Origin: JAKRSD01 sp964473995
Lineage (GTDB): Bacteria; Bacteroidota; Bacteroidia; CAIKAF01
Direction of reading: 5' to 3'
Length of the DNA: 23,319 nucleotides
NCBI GenBank assembly: GCA_964473995.1
Contig: CAYYRB010000038.1
Location: 1 to 23,319 of the forward strand
Position 1 is the first letter of the stretch. Every line of letters begins with the position of its first letter. Both the position numbers and the translations under genes were made by a program. The notes under the pieces are model-generated. The model was not told the DNA's origin. It worked only from the letters and a program-made list of their open reading frames with translations, and searched no databases. Shown in pieces: positions 16,401-23,319 of this stretch.

Positions 16401-16730
16401 GAACAGAAAGATCCGCTGCTCATTTATAAATTGGAATCGTTCAACGTATTCCGCGAAATGGTGGCCGGATTAAACCGCGAGGTAGTTTCCTTTATCGTGA
16501 AGGCTGCGCTCCCGGCCCAGGAACGCCAGACCGTGCGTGAAGCACCCATGCAACGTGCAGAAAAACTCACAGTAGGCCGGTCCGAAGTCGGTGGAACCCC
16601 CGACATTCAAATTCCGAAAGAAAAGCAACAGCCCGTGGTTAATGAAACTAAAATCGGCAGGAACGATCCCTGCCCCTGCGGGAGCGGAAAAAAATACAAA
16701 AACTGCCACGGAGCCGGCGTGAACGCCTAA
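13425..16730 (+). CDS. secA: Preprotein translocase ATPase SecA
   Basis: A 1101-residue motor that drives unfolded preproteins through SecYEG by ATP hydrolysis at the inner membrane. Walker A is MATGEGKT (GEGKT 198-202) and the DEAD-type Walker B is DEVD (303-306). The second nucleotide-binding half carries TNMAGRGTDIKL and RQLRGRAGRQGD. The C-terminus ends in the zinc/SecB-binding motif CPCGSGKKYKNCH, with Cys1083, Cys1085, Cys1094 and His1095. At 1101 residues it is about 200 longer than E. coli SecA; the extra length includes a phylum-typical insertion at about 340-470, between DEVD and the preprotein-binding region. It would export the signal-peptide proteins encoded elsewhere in this window. 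Its stop codon overlaps that of the convergent methyltransferase gene. Confidence 0.98.
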   Translation: MSILSKLLKVFVGDKSSNDVRELKPIVEKINAEYALLATLTHDELREKTNEFRARISDYIQAETEKIGELKLQAEANKYEDAKENEKIFEEIDRLEKTITKKIEDVLEELLPSVFAVMKETARRFTENATLEVTASDFDRQLAASGKDFISISGNKAIWKNTWSAAGNTVVWNMVHYDVQLMGGIVLHRGKISEMATGEGKTLVGTLPIYLNALPGRGIHVVTVNDYLAKRDSEWNGPLFQFHGLSIDCIDKHQPNSPQRQAAYLCDITYGTNNEFGFDYLRDNMSRSVEDLVQRKHNYAIVDEVDSVLIDDARTPLIISGPTPKGEHHEFDALKPKVEKLINHQKQLVTRELSEAKKLLTESGGDKEKEKQGGEKLLRAYRGLPKTSALIKFLSEPGMRAVLQKTENFYLQDQAKEMHKIDDELFFVIDEKNNSVDMTDKGISLITDNTGDPDFFIIPDINLSLHKLDGENLNKEEKASRKDEIIREYSVKTERIHSVNQLLKAYALFEKDVDYVIIEGKVKIVDEQTGRIMEGRRYSDGLHQAIEAKESVKVEAATQTYATITLQNYFRMYNKLAGMTGTAETEAKEFWDIYKLDVSVIPTNKPIQRKDADDLVYKTKREKYNAVIEQTEKYVQEGRPVLVGTTSVEISELLSRMLKMKNIKHQVLNAKLHQKEADIVAEAGKAGTVTIATNMAGRGTDIKLGEGVKEAGGLAIVGTERHDSRRVDRQLRGRAGRQGDPGSSVFFVSLEDDLMRLFGSDRIAGLMDRMGYKEGEVITHSMITKSIERAQKKVEENNFGMRKRLLEYDDVMNQQREVIYRMRRDALFGERISTTLAVMISDVIDVLVKETHEARDFGAFELDMYKYFAAESPVTEEEFFSKEADEIADLVYDAVLEVYKNRAETLRRMAAPVIKDVYENQGHKFTNIVIPVTDGMRTLQLTVNLKDAYESEGKELTLAVEKSIMLALIDQSWKEHLREMDDLKQSVQNAHLEQKDPLLIYKLESFNVFREMVAGLNREVVSFIVKAALPAQERQTVREAPMQRAEKLTVGRSEVGGTPDIQIPKEKQQPVVNETKIGRNDPCPCGSGKKYKNCHGAGVNA

Positions 16731-17794
16731 CGTCCGTTTACTTTTTTGATGATTTCTTCGCCTACAGCCTGAATGACAGGTACGGCCACTGAATTACCGA
16801 ACTGTTTGTACGCGGAGGCGTCGGCCACCGGAATCACAAAATCATCAGGGAATCCTTGAAGTCGCGCCCATTCCCTGGGTGTCATTTTCCGTATGCCTTC
16901 GCGGTTCACCGCTCCGCGGATGCGGGTTATCGGGGTGAAATCCTTCAGGCGGTCGTCGAATACCAGGTTACGCTCACGCCCCATCCCTCCGCATACCACC
17001 GCATTGGCAATACCCTCATCGGGAATGATTTCGTAGCCGAAACCGTTGCCCTTCTGCGCATGACGTCGACGATGTTCTTTCAGGGTATTCAAATACGTGT
17101 CCGACAAATAATACTTCACGGAAACCGGCGCCACTTCCTTCACCTCTTCAAATGATACGGGAATTCCGGAAGGCTTGGGATACGCAAAATCAGTAATGCC
17201 CAAATCGGCGCGGAAACCCACGATAAAAATACGCTCCCTATTCTGCGGAACTCCGAAATCACGCGCATTTACGATCTGTGGATCCGGCACATAATAACCC
17301 AAGTCTTCACGGAGCACATGCAGAATGGTAGCCAACGTTTTTCCGCCGTCATGGTTTTTCAATCCTTTCACGTTTTCCAAAAAAAGCGCTTTGGGTTTCT
17401 TTCGGCGGATGATTTCGGCCACATCAAAAAAAAGCGTTCCGCGCGTGTCTTCAAAACCGCCACGGCGACCCGCAATGGAAAACGCCTGACAGGGAAAACC
17501 GGCACAAAGCACATCAAACCCATTGGGAACGTGACTTTTGGTTTCTTCGGAGGTAATATCCCCGTGGGGTATTTCACCAAAATTAGTCCGATATGTTTTT
17601 TGCGCCTCTTTGTCCCACTCGGATGTAAACACACAGCGGCCTCCCAGACGTTGCATGGCCATTCGGAATCCGCCTATACCCGCAAATAGATCGATGAAGG
17701 AAAATTTGGGATTGCGCGGATGGGGAAACGGAATGGAGTATTCATTTCCTTGCTTGGCATCCGCCTTTTTTTTATGTATGCTAACGTTTGTCAA
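16727..17794 (-). CDS. DNA cytosine-C5 methyltransferase (Dcm-like)
   Basis: A 355-residue enzyme that would methylate cytosine at C5 in a specific DNA site using S-adenosylmethionine. Motif I is FIDLFAGIGGF (33-43), motif IV is GFPCQAFS with catalytic Cys102, motif VI is FLENVKGL, and motif VIII is VPQNRERIFIVG. The target-recognition region includes KGNGFGYEI, and motif X is QFGNSVAVPV. The KGNGFGY stretch resembles the region in Dcm/EcoRII-type enzymes, but the target site cannot be read from it. No restriction endonuclease lies alongside, so it may be solitary. The start is uncertain: no in-frame ATG precedes motif I, and TTG 17794 is the best available. Confidence 0.93.
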   Translation of the reverse strand: MTNVSIHKKKADAKQGNEYSIPFPHPRNPKFSFIDLFAGIGGFRMAMQRLGGRCVFTSEWDKEAQKTYRTNFGEIPHGDITSEETKSHVPNGFDVLCAGFPCQAFSIAGRRGGFEDTRGTLFFDVAEIIRRKKPKALFLENVKGLKNHDGGKTLATILHVLREDLGYYVPDPQIVNARDFGVPQNRERIFIVGFRADLGITDFAYPKPSGIPVSFEEVKEVAPVSVKYYLSDTYLNTLKEHRRRHAQKGNGFGYEIIPDEGIANAVVCGGMGRERNLVFDDRLKDFTPITRIRGAVNREGIRKMTPREWARLQGFPDDFVIPVADASAYKQFGNSVAVPVIQAVGEEIIKKVNGR

Positions 17795-17879
17795 TCGCGG
17801 TAAAATTCGGCATTTACTTTCATGGGCTTAAATTACCGGCGGAATTGATGTAAAAAAGTTTTAAACAAGCCCTTTTTTT

Positions 17880-17887
17880 TATCTTTA
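17880..17887 (+). promoter_or_regulatory. Possible -7 element for the 190-residue barrel protein
   Basis: TATCTTTA differs from TAnnTTTG at the last base and ends 4 nt before the ATG at 17892. No properly spaced TTG is seen. Confidence 0.3.
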
Positions 17888-17891
17888 AGGC

Positions 17892-18464
17892 ATGAAGATC
17901 CGATACAAAAAATTAACCTTCGTCTTCCTCCTATTCCTTTCGGCAAACGGCTGGTCGCAAAAAACAGCGCCGCCGAAACCGTCCTCCAATGCACTTTATG
18001 CGGAATTGTTGGGAAACGGATTTCTTTATTCACTCAATTACGACCGGCTTATTTACCATGATGAAAATTTGAGCATTATCACACGCGCAGGCATTACGCC
18101 GGGCTTTGTGAATCTGTTTCGGGGAATTGGCATTCCCGTTGAAGTGAATGGTTTGTTTCTGCGCAGAAACGGCCACAGCGCCGAAGCGGGTCCGGGTTTC
18201 AGCTGGTTTAACGGCAAATCCACCTACCGAAACAATCAACAGCAGCAGGCAACCACGTCGAGGTATAATGCGCTGAACGTGACTCTGCGCTTGGGCTACC
18301 GATATACGCAGCCGGGTGGGGGACTGATACTTCGTGCAGCATTCATTCCCGTTTTTTCGGTGGTATCGCCCGACTTGGAAAATACAAGCCGATTTCTCCC
18401 TTTCAACAAACCTTTTACACCTTGGGCAGGTGTAAGTGTTGGCTACGCATTCAAACACAAATAA
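17892..18464 (+). CDS. Putative outer-membrane beta-barrel protein
   Basis: A 190-residue exported protein with a clear signal peptide (MKIRYKK, hydrophobic core, cleavage after NGWSQ). The mature part shows alternating hydrophobic and polar strands with many Gly, Tyr and Phe residues, for example YAELLGNGFLYSLNYDRLI and GVSVGYAFKHK. It ends in a strand-like tail, as small barrel proteins of this phylum do. I do not recognise a named family. It precedes the helicase gene by 21 nt on the same strand, so the two are probably cotranscribed, though nothing links their functions. It is divergent from the methyltransferase. Confidence 0.72.
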   Translation: MKIRYKKLTFVFLLFLSANGWSQKTAPPKPSSNALYAELLGNGFLYSLNYDRLIYHDENLSIITRAGITPGFVNLFRGIGIPVEVNGLFLRRNGHSAEAGPGFSWFNGKSTYRNNQQQQATTSRYNALNVTLRLGYRYTQPGGGLILRAAFIPVFSVVSPDLENTSRFLPFNKPFTPWAGVSVGYAFKHK

Positions 18465-18485
18465 ACACGGTTTCCCTTTTCCGTT

Positions 18486-20753
18486 ATGTCTTTTTCCCTC
18501 ATCAAAGATCAATACTTCGAACTGGCGGAGAATTATATCCGCTTCACGCGGCAGAATTTGTTTATAACAGGAAAAGCAGGCACGGGAAAAAGTACGTTTT
18601 TAAAATACATCCGGCAGATAGGCCATAAAAACACGGTGATCTTGGCTCCCACGGGAGTAGCTGCCATTAATGCGGGAGGAAGCACCATCCACTCTTTTTT
18701 CAATTTACCGTTCAGTCCGTTTATCCCCGACCGGCTGAACACGAACGAAATAAAGGACGAGGATACATTGGGCGAACACCAACTCTTTTCGCGGTTGAGG
18801 TATCGCCGGGATAAAATTCAACTGCTGCGCGAGTTGGAATTAATCATCATTGATGAAATAAGCATGGTGCGTTGCGATGTGCTGGATGCCATAGACAGCA
18901 TTTTGCGCCATTACCGCGGAAGAAAAGGAATTCCATTCGGAGGAGTTCAGGCCGTGCTGATCGGCGATGTGCTGCAGCTTCCTCCCATCGCGAAACCGGA
19001 GGAGTGGGACATTCTCCGTCAATTTTACCGTTCGGCGTTCTTTTTCCACTCACGCGTTTTAGAAGAAAACCCGATCACGCAAATCCGTTTCGAACATATA
19101 TATCGGCAGAAAGACCAAACGTTCATTGACCTGCTGAATCATGTGCGGGATAATAAAATCAGGCAGGAAGACGTGTTGCTGTTGTCGGGTTTATACCGCG
19201 AAAACTTTAAACCGGAAGAACACACCAAGTACATTACCATCACTACGCACCGCCACAAGGCCGATCTGATCAACGAAAAAGAACTGGCAGCGCTTCCGGA
19301 TAAAGTACACACGTATGTGGGAAGCATTGAAGGCAACTTCAGTGAAAGTGCCCTGCCCTGCGAAAAAGAGCTGCACCTGAAAGTGGGTGCGCAGGTAATG
19401 TTCGTAAAAAACGACAGCGCTTTTCCACGCCGCTACTTCAATGGAAAATTGGCGCGCGTGGCCGAACTGACGGATGATGAAATCTGGGTGGTTTTGGATG
19501 AAGAATACCCCTACGATCTATATCCCGTACAAAAAGAAACATGGCGAAATTACACCTACCGTTATAACAAAGAAAATAAATCGATAGAAGAAGAAATTGT
19601 GGGAGAATATACCCAATTTCCGCTGCGTACGGCATGGGCCATTACCATTCACAAAAGTCAGGGACTTACTTTTGATCATGTCATCATTGATGCCGAAGAA
19701 GCTTTTGCCCCGGGTCAGGTATATGTGGCGCTGAGCCGTTGCCGTTCGCTGGAGGGTATCGTGCTGCGCACGCCGGTAAAAGGCTATGGCTTACGCTATG
19801 ATGAAAGCGTGGTTCAATTCAACGAGCGTGTGGAACCGCTGCCGAAATTATTGGCCGATTTAAGCGAAAAGAAAAAAGAAGGACAGCAGGAATTCCTCAA
19901 AAGTTTTTTCCACTTCCATGCACTTGCCGACGGATTCCGAATGTTGCAGGGCGACATTTTAGAACATGCCGAAAAGTTTGAACGACCTGCGGAATTCCTT
20001 CGTCTGGCTCAGGAACTGGCAGGGAAAGCCTCCATCATGCACGAAACGGGACTGCGCTTTCAAGATCAGTTGGATCGTATTTTTCGCATCGCGGATGAAA
20101 AAGAAATGCGGAAAAATATAACAGAACGCGTGGAAAAGGCGGTACCGTATTTTTCCGAAGAAATTACCGACAAACTGCTCATTCCTTTGGCGGTTCACAA
20201 ATCGCAGATTCCAAATCCGCATAAAGTACATCTGTACACCAAAAGCCTGAGCGACCTTTTGGGATTGATAACCGACTCTATGGAAAAATTGTTCCGTCCC
20301 GAATTTGACGGTATTTCCTTTTCCTTGCCCGAACCTACATTCCGAGCCCTGCTTACCCAAAAAGAAAACGAAACCAGAAAAACGAAAAAGGATAAACCAA
20401 AAAAAGAAGCAAAACAAAAGAAAGAGCCAAAAGTCAAAAAAGAACTCGGACAAAGCCACAAAGAATCATTGGCCTTATTCCAAGGCGGAAAAAACATGGA
20501 AGAAATTGCCGAGTTTCGGAAAATGGCTCTTTCTACGATTGAAGGACATCTCTATCAGGCAGTGCGGGAAGGCGTTTTGGATTTGCACGAATTGCTTCCC
20601 GCGGACGATCAAAAAGCCATTATCCAATTACTGAAAAAACATCCCGAACTCAGCATCAGCGAACTGAAACGCGAATCCCAATCGCCTTATTCCTTCCCCG
20701 CGCTTAAAACCATGAAACACTTGATGGAAAGCGAATCGGAAAAACCTGAATAA
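18486..20753 (+). CDS. Pif1/RecD-like SF1 helicase with RecQ-type HTH tail
   Basis: A 755-residue ATP-driven DNA helicase. The N-terminal ATPase core has Walker A GKAGTGKST (29-37), then APTGVAAINAGG, Walker B LIIIDEISMV (Asp123, Glu124) and GDVLQLPP. The second core half carries TIHKSQGLTFD (from His389 back to Thr387) and YVALSRCRSLEG, the UvrD-C2-like signature of Pif1/RecD-type enzymes. A highly charged lysine-rich linker lies at about 630-655. It leads to a helix-turn-helix segment (about 655-700, with MEEIAEFRKMALSTIEGHL) like the C-terminal HTH of RecQ proteins. The likely role is resolving DNA structures during repair or replication; the exact substrate is unknown. It is intact, with an unambiguous ATG. 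Confidence 0.88.
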   Translation: MSFSLIKDQYFELAENYIRFTRQNLFITGKAGTGKSTFLKYIRQIGHKNTVILAPTGVAAINAGGSTIHSFFNLPFSPFIPDRLNTNEIKDEDTLGEHQLFSRLRYRRDKIQLLRELELIIIDEISMVRCDVLDAIDSILRHYRGRKGIPFGGVQAVLIGDVLQLPPIAKPEEWDILRQFYRSAFFFHSRVLEENPITQIRFEHIYRQKDQTFIDLLNHVRDNKIRQEDVLLLSGLYRENFKPEEHTKYITITTHRHKADLINEKELAALPDKVHTYVGSIEGNFSESALPCEKELHLKVGAQVMFVKNDSAFPRRYFNGKLARVAELTDDEIWVVLDEEYPYDLYPVQKETWRNYTYRYNKENKSIEEEIVGEYTQFPLRTAWAITIHKSQGLTFDHVIIDAEEAFAPGQVYVALSRCRSLEGIVLRTPVKGYGLRYDESVVQFNERVEPLPKLLADLSEKKKEGQQEFLKSFFHFHALADGFRMLQGDILEHAEKFERPAEFLRLAQELAGKASIMHETGLRFQDQLDRIFRIADEKEMRKNITERVEKAVPYFSEEITDKLLIPLAVHKSQIPNPHKVHLYTKSLSDLLGLITDSMEKLFRPEFDGISFSLPEPTFRALLTQKENETRKTKKDKPKKEAKQKKEPKVKKELGQSHKESLALFQGGKNMEEIAEFRKMALSTIEGHLYQAVREGVLDLHELLPADDQKAIIQLLKKHPELSISELKRESQSPYSFPALKTMKHLMESESEKPE

Positions 20754-20763
20754 TGTTATAACA
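20754..20763. repeat. 10-bp perfect palindrome between convergent genes
   Basis: TGTTATAACA lies in the 18-nt gap between the helicase and Smr stop codons and is followed by CA7 on the plus strand. It is too short and AT-rich for a confident terminator, though it is the only symmetric sequence in the gap. Confidence 0.3.
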
Positions 20764-20771
20764 CAAAAAAA

Positions 20772-21443
20772 TTAAACGGAGCGTTGCCTAAATAGAGCAC
20801 GAGTGGCTCCCGCACCATAACGTTTAAACGAAGCATCTTCCATATCCGCCAAATCGGCATAGGTGGATAACAAAGTCCGTACTTCCTCGCGAAGCCTGCC
20901 CTTCCCTACCCCATGCACCACAATGATTTCCGTGTGATGTAAGGCGCGTAACCGGGCTATTTCTTTTTTCAGATAATTCAATTGATACTGCAGTTTATCA
21001 TAATCATCCATGCCGAAATCATTTTCCAAAATTTCGTGCAGATGAATATCAATTTCCGGAATGCCGTTTTCCCGCTTTTCCGAGGTTACTGAATCGGTCA
21101 AATCGGCAGAAACAGAATCTTTAAGCGAAATCTCTTTCTGTTTATCTTTCACTTTTTTAATCTTGGGTTTTGCCTCCGAATCCCAATCAAAAGTTTCAGG
21201 CTGTGAATTTACGGATGGCGCAGCAGCGGAAGTCGTAGTGGATTTATTGGGTGAAGAAGGTCGAAAATCGGGAAGCTCCTTTTCCGGTTTAAAAACGGGA
21301 ACTACATCCTTCCAGGTAAGTGCCAATTCAATTCCCAGATCATCTTTCACCCACAGACTTTCACCCTGAACACGAAGCACCGTGCCTTCTCCCAAAAAAT
21401 TGGTGAAACGAACGGTATCGCCCGGTTTCAGGTCAAAAATCAT
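20772..21443 (-). CDS. Smr-domain protein
   Basis: A 223-residue protein. The N-terminal portion (about 1-55, LKPGDTVRFTNFLGEGTVLR) looks like a small beta barrel, the middle (about 60-125) is low-complexity and charged, and the C-terminal Smr domain begins with IDIHLHEI and contains HGVGKGRLR (from His177). Smr domains, known from MutS2, act on branched DNA or on RNA; the protein lacks the MutS ATPase. The arrangement resembles the DUF2027/Smr proteins of Bacteroidota. ATG 21443 overlaps the phosphohexomutase stop by four bases (ATGA), so translation is probably coupled. It converges on the helicase gene with an 18-nt gap. Confidence 0.85.
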   Translation of the reverse strand: MIFDLKPGDTVRFTNFLGEGTVLRVQGESLWVKDDLGIELALTWKDVVPVFKPEKELPDFRPSSPNKSTTTSAAAPSVNSQPETFDWDSEAKPKIKKVKDKQKEISLKDSVSADLTDSVTSEKRENGIPEIDIHLHEILENDFGMDDYDKLQYQLNYLKKEIARLRALHHTEIIVVHGVGKGRLREEVRTLLSTYADLADMEDASFKRYGAGATRALFRQRSV

Positions 21444-22840
21444 GAGGCCAGAATTTCGCGCACGCTTTCATTCAGAAAGACAGCCACGGATTCTTTATCG
21501 GCCGCCTCGGCATATACACGCAATACAGGTTCCGTGCCCGATGCACGTATCATCAGCCATTCCCCGTCGGGAAAATGGTATTTAAATCCGTCTGTGGTTT
21601 CCAGCTTCGTTACGGTTTTACCGCCAAAAGAGGAAAATCCGCCCGCCGCACACTTAGCCATTACCCGTTTTTTCAATTCTTCCTGAATATGCAGGTCGCT
21701 GCGGTCGTATTTAAACGAACCCACGATGGCATAAATTTCATCAATCAATTCTTCGAGCGATTTGCCCGATTTGGCCATAAATTCCCAAATGATCAATCCC
21801 ATCCAAATTCCGTCGCGCTCAGGAATATGGCCTTTCACGGCAATACCGCCCGATTCCTCGCCACCCAGCAGCACGTCCTCCGAAAGGAAATAACCCGCTA
21901 CGTATTTAAAGCCGATTTTAACTGTTTCCTGTTCCAACCCGTAATGTTCACACAGCTTTTTCACCTTGTCGGTCACGCTGAAAGCGGTAATCACTTTTCC
22001 GCGAAAACCTTTGTACTTCACGAGGTAATGAATGAGCAACAGAATGATGTGGTGCGAATCCACAAATTCGCCACGGGAATCAAAGAGTCCGATGCGGTCT
22101 GCATCTCCGTCGGTGGCCAGTCCGCTGCGGATGTTTCCCGCTTCGCGGATATAATGTGAAAACTCATCCAGATTTTTAAGAATCGGTTCGGGAGCCACAC
22201 CGCCGAAATTAGGGTTTTCGCCACCGTGAAGCATTTCGATACCGGGCATGATTTTGGGCATCACACCTCGCCCTGCGCCGTACATGGCGTCGTAAGCAAA
22301 ACGAAAACCGGATTTTTTGATGGCTTCCAAATCAAAACTTTCACGCACACGCTGCAGGTAGAGTCCTTCCAAATCTACTTTTTCACAAAGCGGATTTTCG
22401 GATAACCGGATATCGGGTACGGAGGGTACGAAATCGGGAATCAGCGCCTCCACTTCGGCAATATTTTCGGGCAAAAGCGGTCCGCCGAAATTACCCTTAA
22501 GTTTATATCCGCTGTACGTGGGCGGATTATGACTCGCCGTAATGATTACCCCCAGCGTAGTATTGAAATGCCTGGCCCCCAAAGAAATCATGGGCGTAGA
22601 TACAAAACCGTCTGCATAATAAACACGAATCCCCTTAGAAACAAAAACGGAAGCCGCGGCCTGCACAAACAACGGACCGGCAAATCGGCAATCATGCCCG
22701 ATAACCACGGAAGGATTTTCTGCTCCCTGGTTCAAAATCCACTCGGCTGTGCCAAAACTGACGCGTTTCACATTATCCGTAGTGAAATCTTGGGCGATAA
22801 TGGCCCGCCATCCGTCTGTTCCGAATTTAATTGAATCCAT
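21440..22840 (-). CDS. Phosphoglucomutase/phosphomannomutase family protein
   Basis: A 466-residue alpha-D-phosphohexomutase that moves phosphate between C1 and C6 of hexose phosphates, feeding nucleotide-sugar and polysaccharide synthesis. The phosphoserine loop is TASHNP (Ser103), the Mg loop is DGDADR (Asp244, Asp246, Asp248), the sugar-specificity loop is GGEESGG, and the phosphate-binding loop is RASGTEPVLRVY near the C-terminus. All four are intact. GEESGG and the overall size fit the phosphoglucomutase/phosphomannomutase group; substrate choice cannot be settled here. The frame extends to 22930, but MDSIKFGTDGWR at 22840 is the family start. It is the first gene of a two-gene unit with the Smr gene. 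Confidence 0.94.
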   Translation of the reverse strand: MDSIKFGTDGWRAIIAQDFTTDNVKRVSFGTAEWILNQGAENPSVVIGHDCRFAGPLFVQAAASVFVSKGIRVYYADGFVSTPMISLGARHFNTTLGVIITASHNPPTYSGYKLKGNFGGPLLPENIAEVEALIPDFVPSVPDIRLSENPLCEKVDLEGLYLQRVRESFDLEAIKKSGFRFAYDAMYGAGRGVMPKIMPGIEMLHGGENPNFGGVAPEPILKNLDEFSHYIREAGNIRSGLATDGDADRIGLFDSRGEFVDSHHIILLLIHYLVKYKGFRGKVITAFSVTDKVKKLCEHYGLEQETVKIGFKYVAGYFLSEDVLLGGEESGGIAVKGHIPERDGIWMGLIIWEFMAKSGKSLEELIDEIYAIVGSFKYDRSDLHIQEELKKRVMAKCAAGGFSSFGGKTVTKLETTDGFKYHFPDGEWLMIRASGTEPVLRVYAEAADKESVAVFLNESVREILAS

Positions 22841-22869
22841 AAAATACTGATTTGTATTACAAAGGGGTG

Positions 22870-22877
22870 CAAAAGTA
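22870..22877 (-). promoter_or_regulatory. -7 promoter element of the phosphohexomutase gene
   Basis: TACTTTTG on the minus strand is an exact TAnnTTTG match 29 nt before ATG 22840. It lies inside the upstream extension of the frame and supports the shorter start. No TTG is found at the usual distance. Confidence 0.45.
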
Positions 22878-22972
22878 ATAAAAACACCGGACGATTTTCT
22901 CTTTTGGAACTGGTAGAACCGTGGCACCATTTTTGGTTTATTTTAAAAAAAATAGACTTAAATAAATAAGTT

Positions 22973-23319
22973 ATGAAACATGTGTGGCTCTCACTTTCCG
23001 TTTGTTTATTCAGCATTCACTCCCTATTTGCCCAGCGGTCTGCTGATCCGGGCAAGCTCGGACTTCCCGGAGACAACCTCAACCTTGGGGCAGCCATGGA
23101 TTTATTCCGGCAATCAGCCACCTTGGAGGAATTTGAACGAAATTTAAACTCGGAAGATAAACGGGTAAATAACCTGGATTTGAATAACGACGGTGAAACC
23201 GATTACATACGAATCATCAACAACCGTGAAGGCGATGTGCATACCATTGTCATGCGCACTGATCTGAATCGCAATGAGCAGCAGGATTTGGCGGTGATTT
23301 ATGTGAAAAAAGAAAATGG
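22973..23319 (+). CDS. Exported protein with a calcium-loop-like motif, 3' truncated by the window
   Basis: An open frame starts at ATG 22973 and is still open at the right edge after 115 codons. A signal peptide (MKHVWLSLSVCLFSIHSLFA, cleavage near Ala20) is followed by DPGKLGLPGDNLNLGAAMDL, a segment I recall from a family of Bacteroidota proteins of unknown function. Residues 69-79 read DLNNDGETDYI, which fits a DxNxDGxxDxI calcium loop as in dockerin and EF-hand motifs. The rest of the protein is outside the window. I found no exact promoter match upstream; the region 22878-22972 is AT-rich. Confidence 0.8.
   Translation, partial: MKHVWLSLSVCLFSIHSLFAQRSADPGKLGLPGDNLNLGAAMDLFRQSATLEEFERNLNSEDKRVNNLDLNNDGETDYIRIINNREGDVHTIVMRTDLNRNEQQDLAVIYVKKEN

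Noticed and set aside
17795..17824. The MKVNAEF peptide frame as the true N-terminus of the methyltransferase through frameshifting at the A8 run
   Set aside because: That frame stops at a TGA before the A8 run, so slippage there could not join it to the methyltransferase frame.
19959..20459. A 166-residue minus-strand frame rich in Phe
   Set aside because: It is the antisense reading of the lysine-rich linker of the helicase (AAA and GAA codons read as TTT and TTC).

Overview
The window looks like a chromosomal housekeeping segment of a Bacteroidota (Bacteroidetes) bacterium. Four things point there. A secreted zinc metalloprotease ends in a type IX secretion (T9SS type A) sorting domain. 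The promoters match the phylum's -7 element TAnnTTTG, in two or three cases with a TTG about 17-20 nt upstream. SecA carries the long mid-protein insertion seen in this phylum. Several proteins (GWxTD-type protein, DUF2795 protein, RecQ-like HTH-tailed Pif1-like helicase) are typical of it. I cannot place it below phylum. No rRNA, tRNA, IS element, integrase or CRISPR array was seen.

Layout. At 1-55 there is probably the tail of a plus-strand gene. At 210-2903 (minus) lies the T9SS metalloprotease, followed by an intrinsic terminator. The 385-nt gap 2904-3288 holds two families of 7-bp tandem repeats, one of which runs into the stop codon of the next gene. From 6292 down to 3289 (minus) a likely operon encodes dihydrolipoamide dehydrogenase, a secreted DRGH nuclease and a small lipoprotein. 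The plus-strand M50/CBS protease (6457-7551) meets a small membrane protein (7937-7557) tail to tail. A DEAD-box helicase (8046-9290) meets a GWxTD-type exported protein (10803-9310), which is preceded on the same strand by a thioredoxin-fold protein without catalytic cysteines (12230-10866) and coaD (12765-12289).

Divergent from coaD is a small acidic DUF2795 protein (13052-13273) with a strong promoter and a long leader hairpin, then secA (13425-16730). SecA ends inside the stop codon of a convergent, apparently solitary cytosine-C5 DNA methyltransferase (17794-16727). A putative outer-membrane barrel protein and a Pif1/RecD-like helicase (17892-20753, plus) converge on a coupled pair, an Smr-domain protein and a phosphohexomutase (22840-20772, minus). 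A calcium-loop-like exported protein starts at 22973 and runs off the right edge.

The genes do not form one pathway; they are core functions (central metabolism, CoA synthesis, Sec export, RNA and DNA remodelling) mixed with exported or envelope proteins. I found no convincing new multi-gene system. The most unusual items are the heptanucleotide arrays, the DUF2795 leader hairpin, -7 elements placed only a few nucleotides before start codons, and extreme tail-to-tail compaction.
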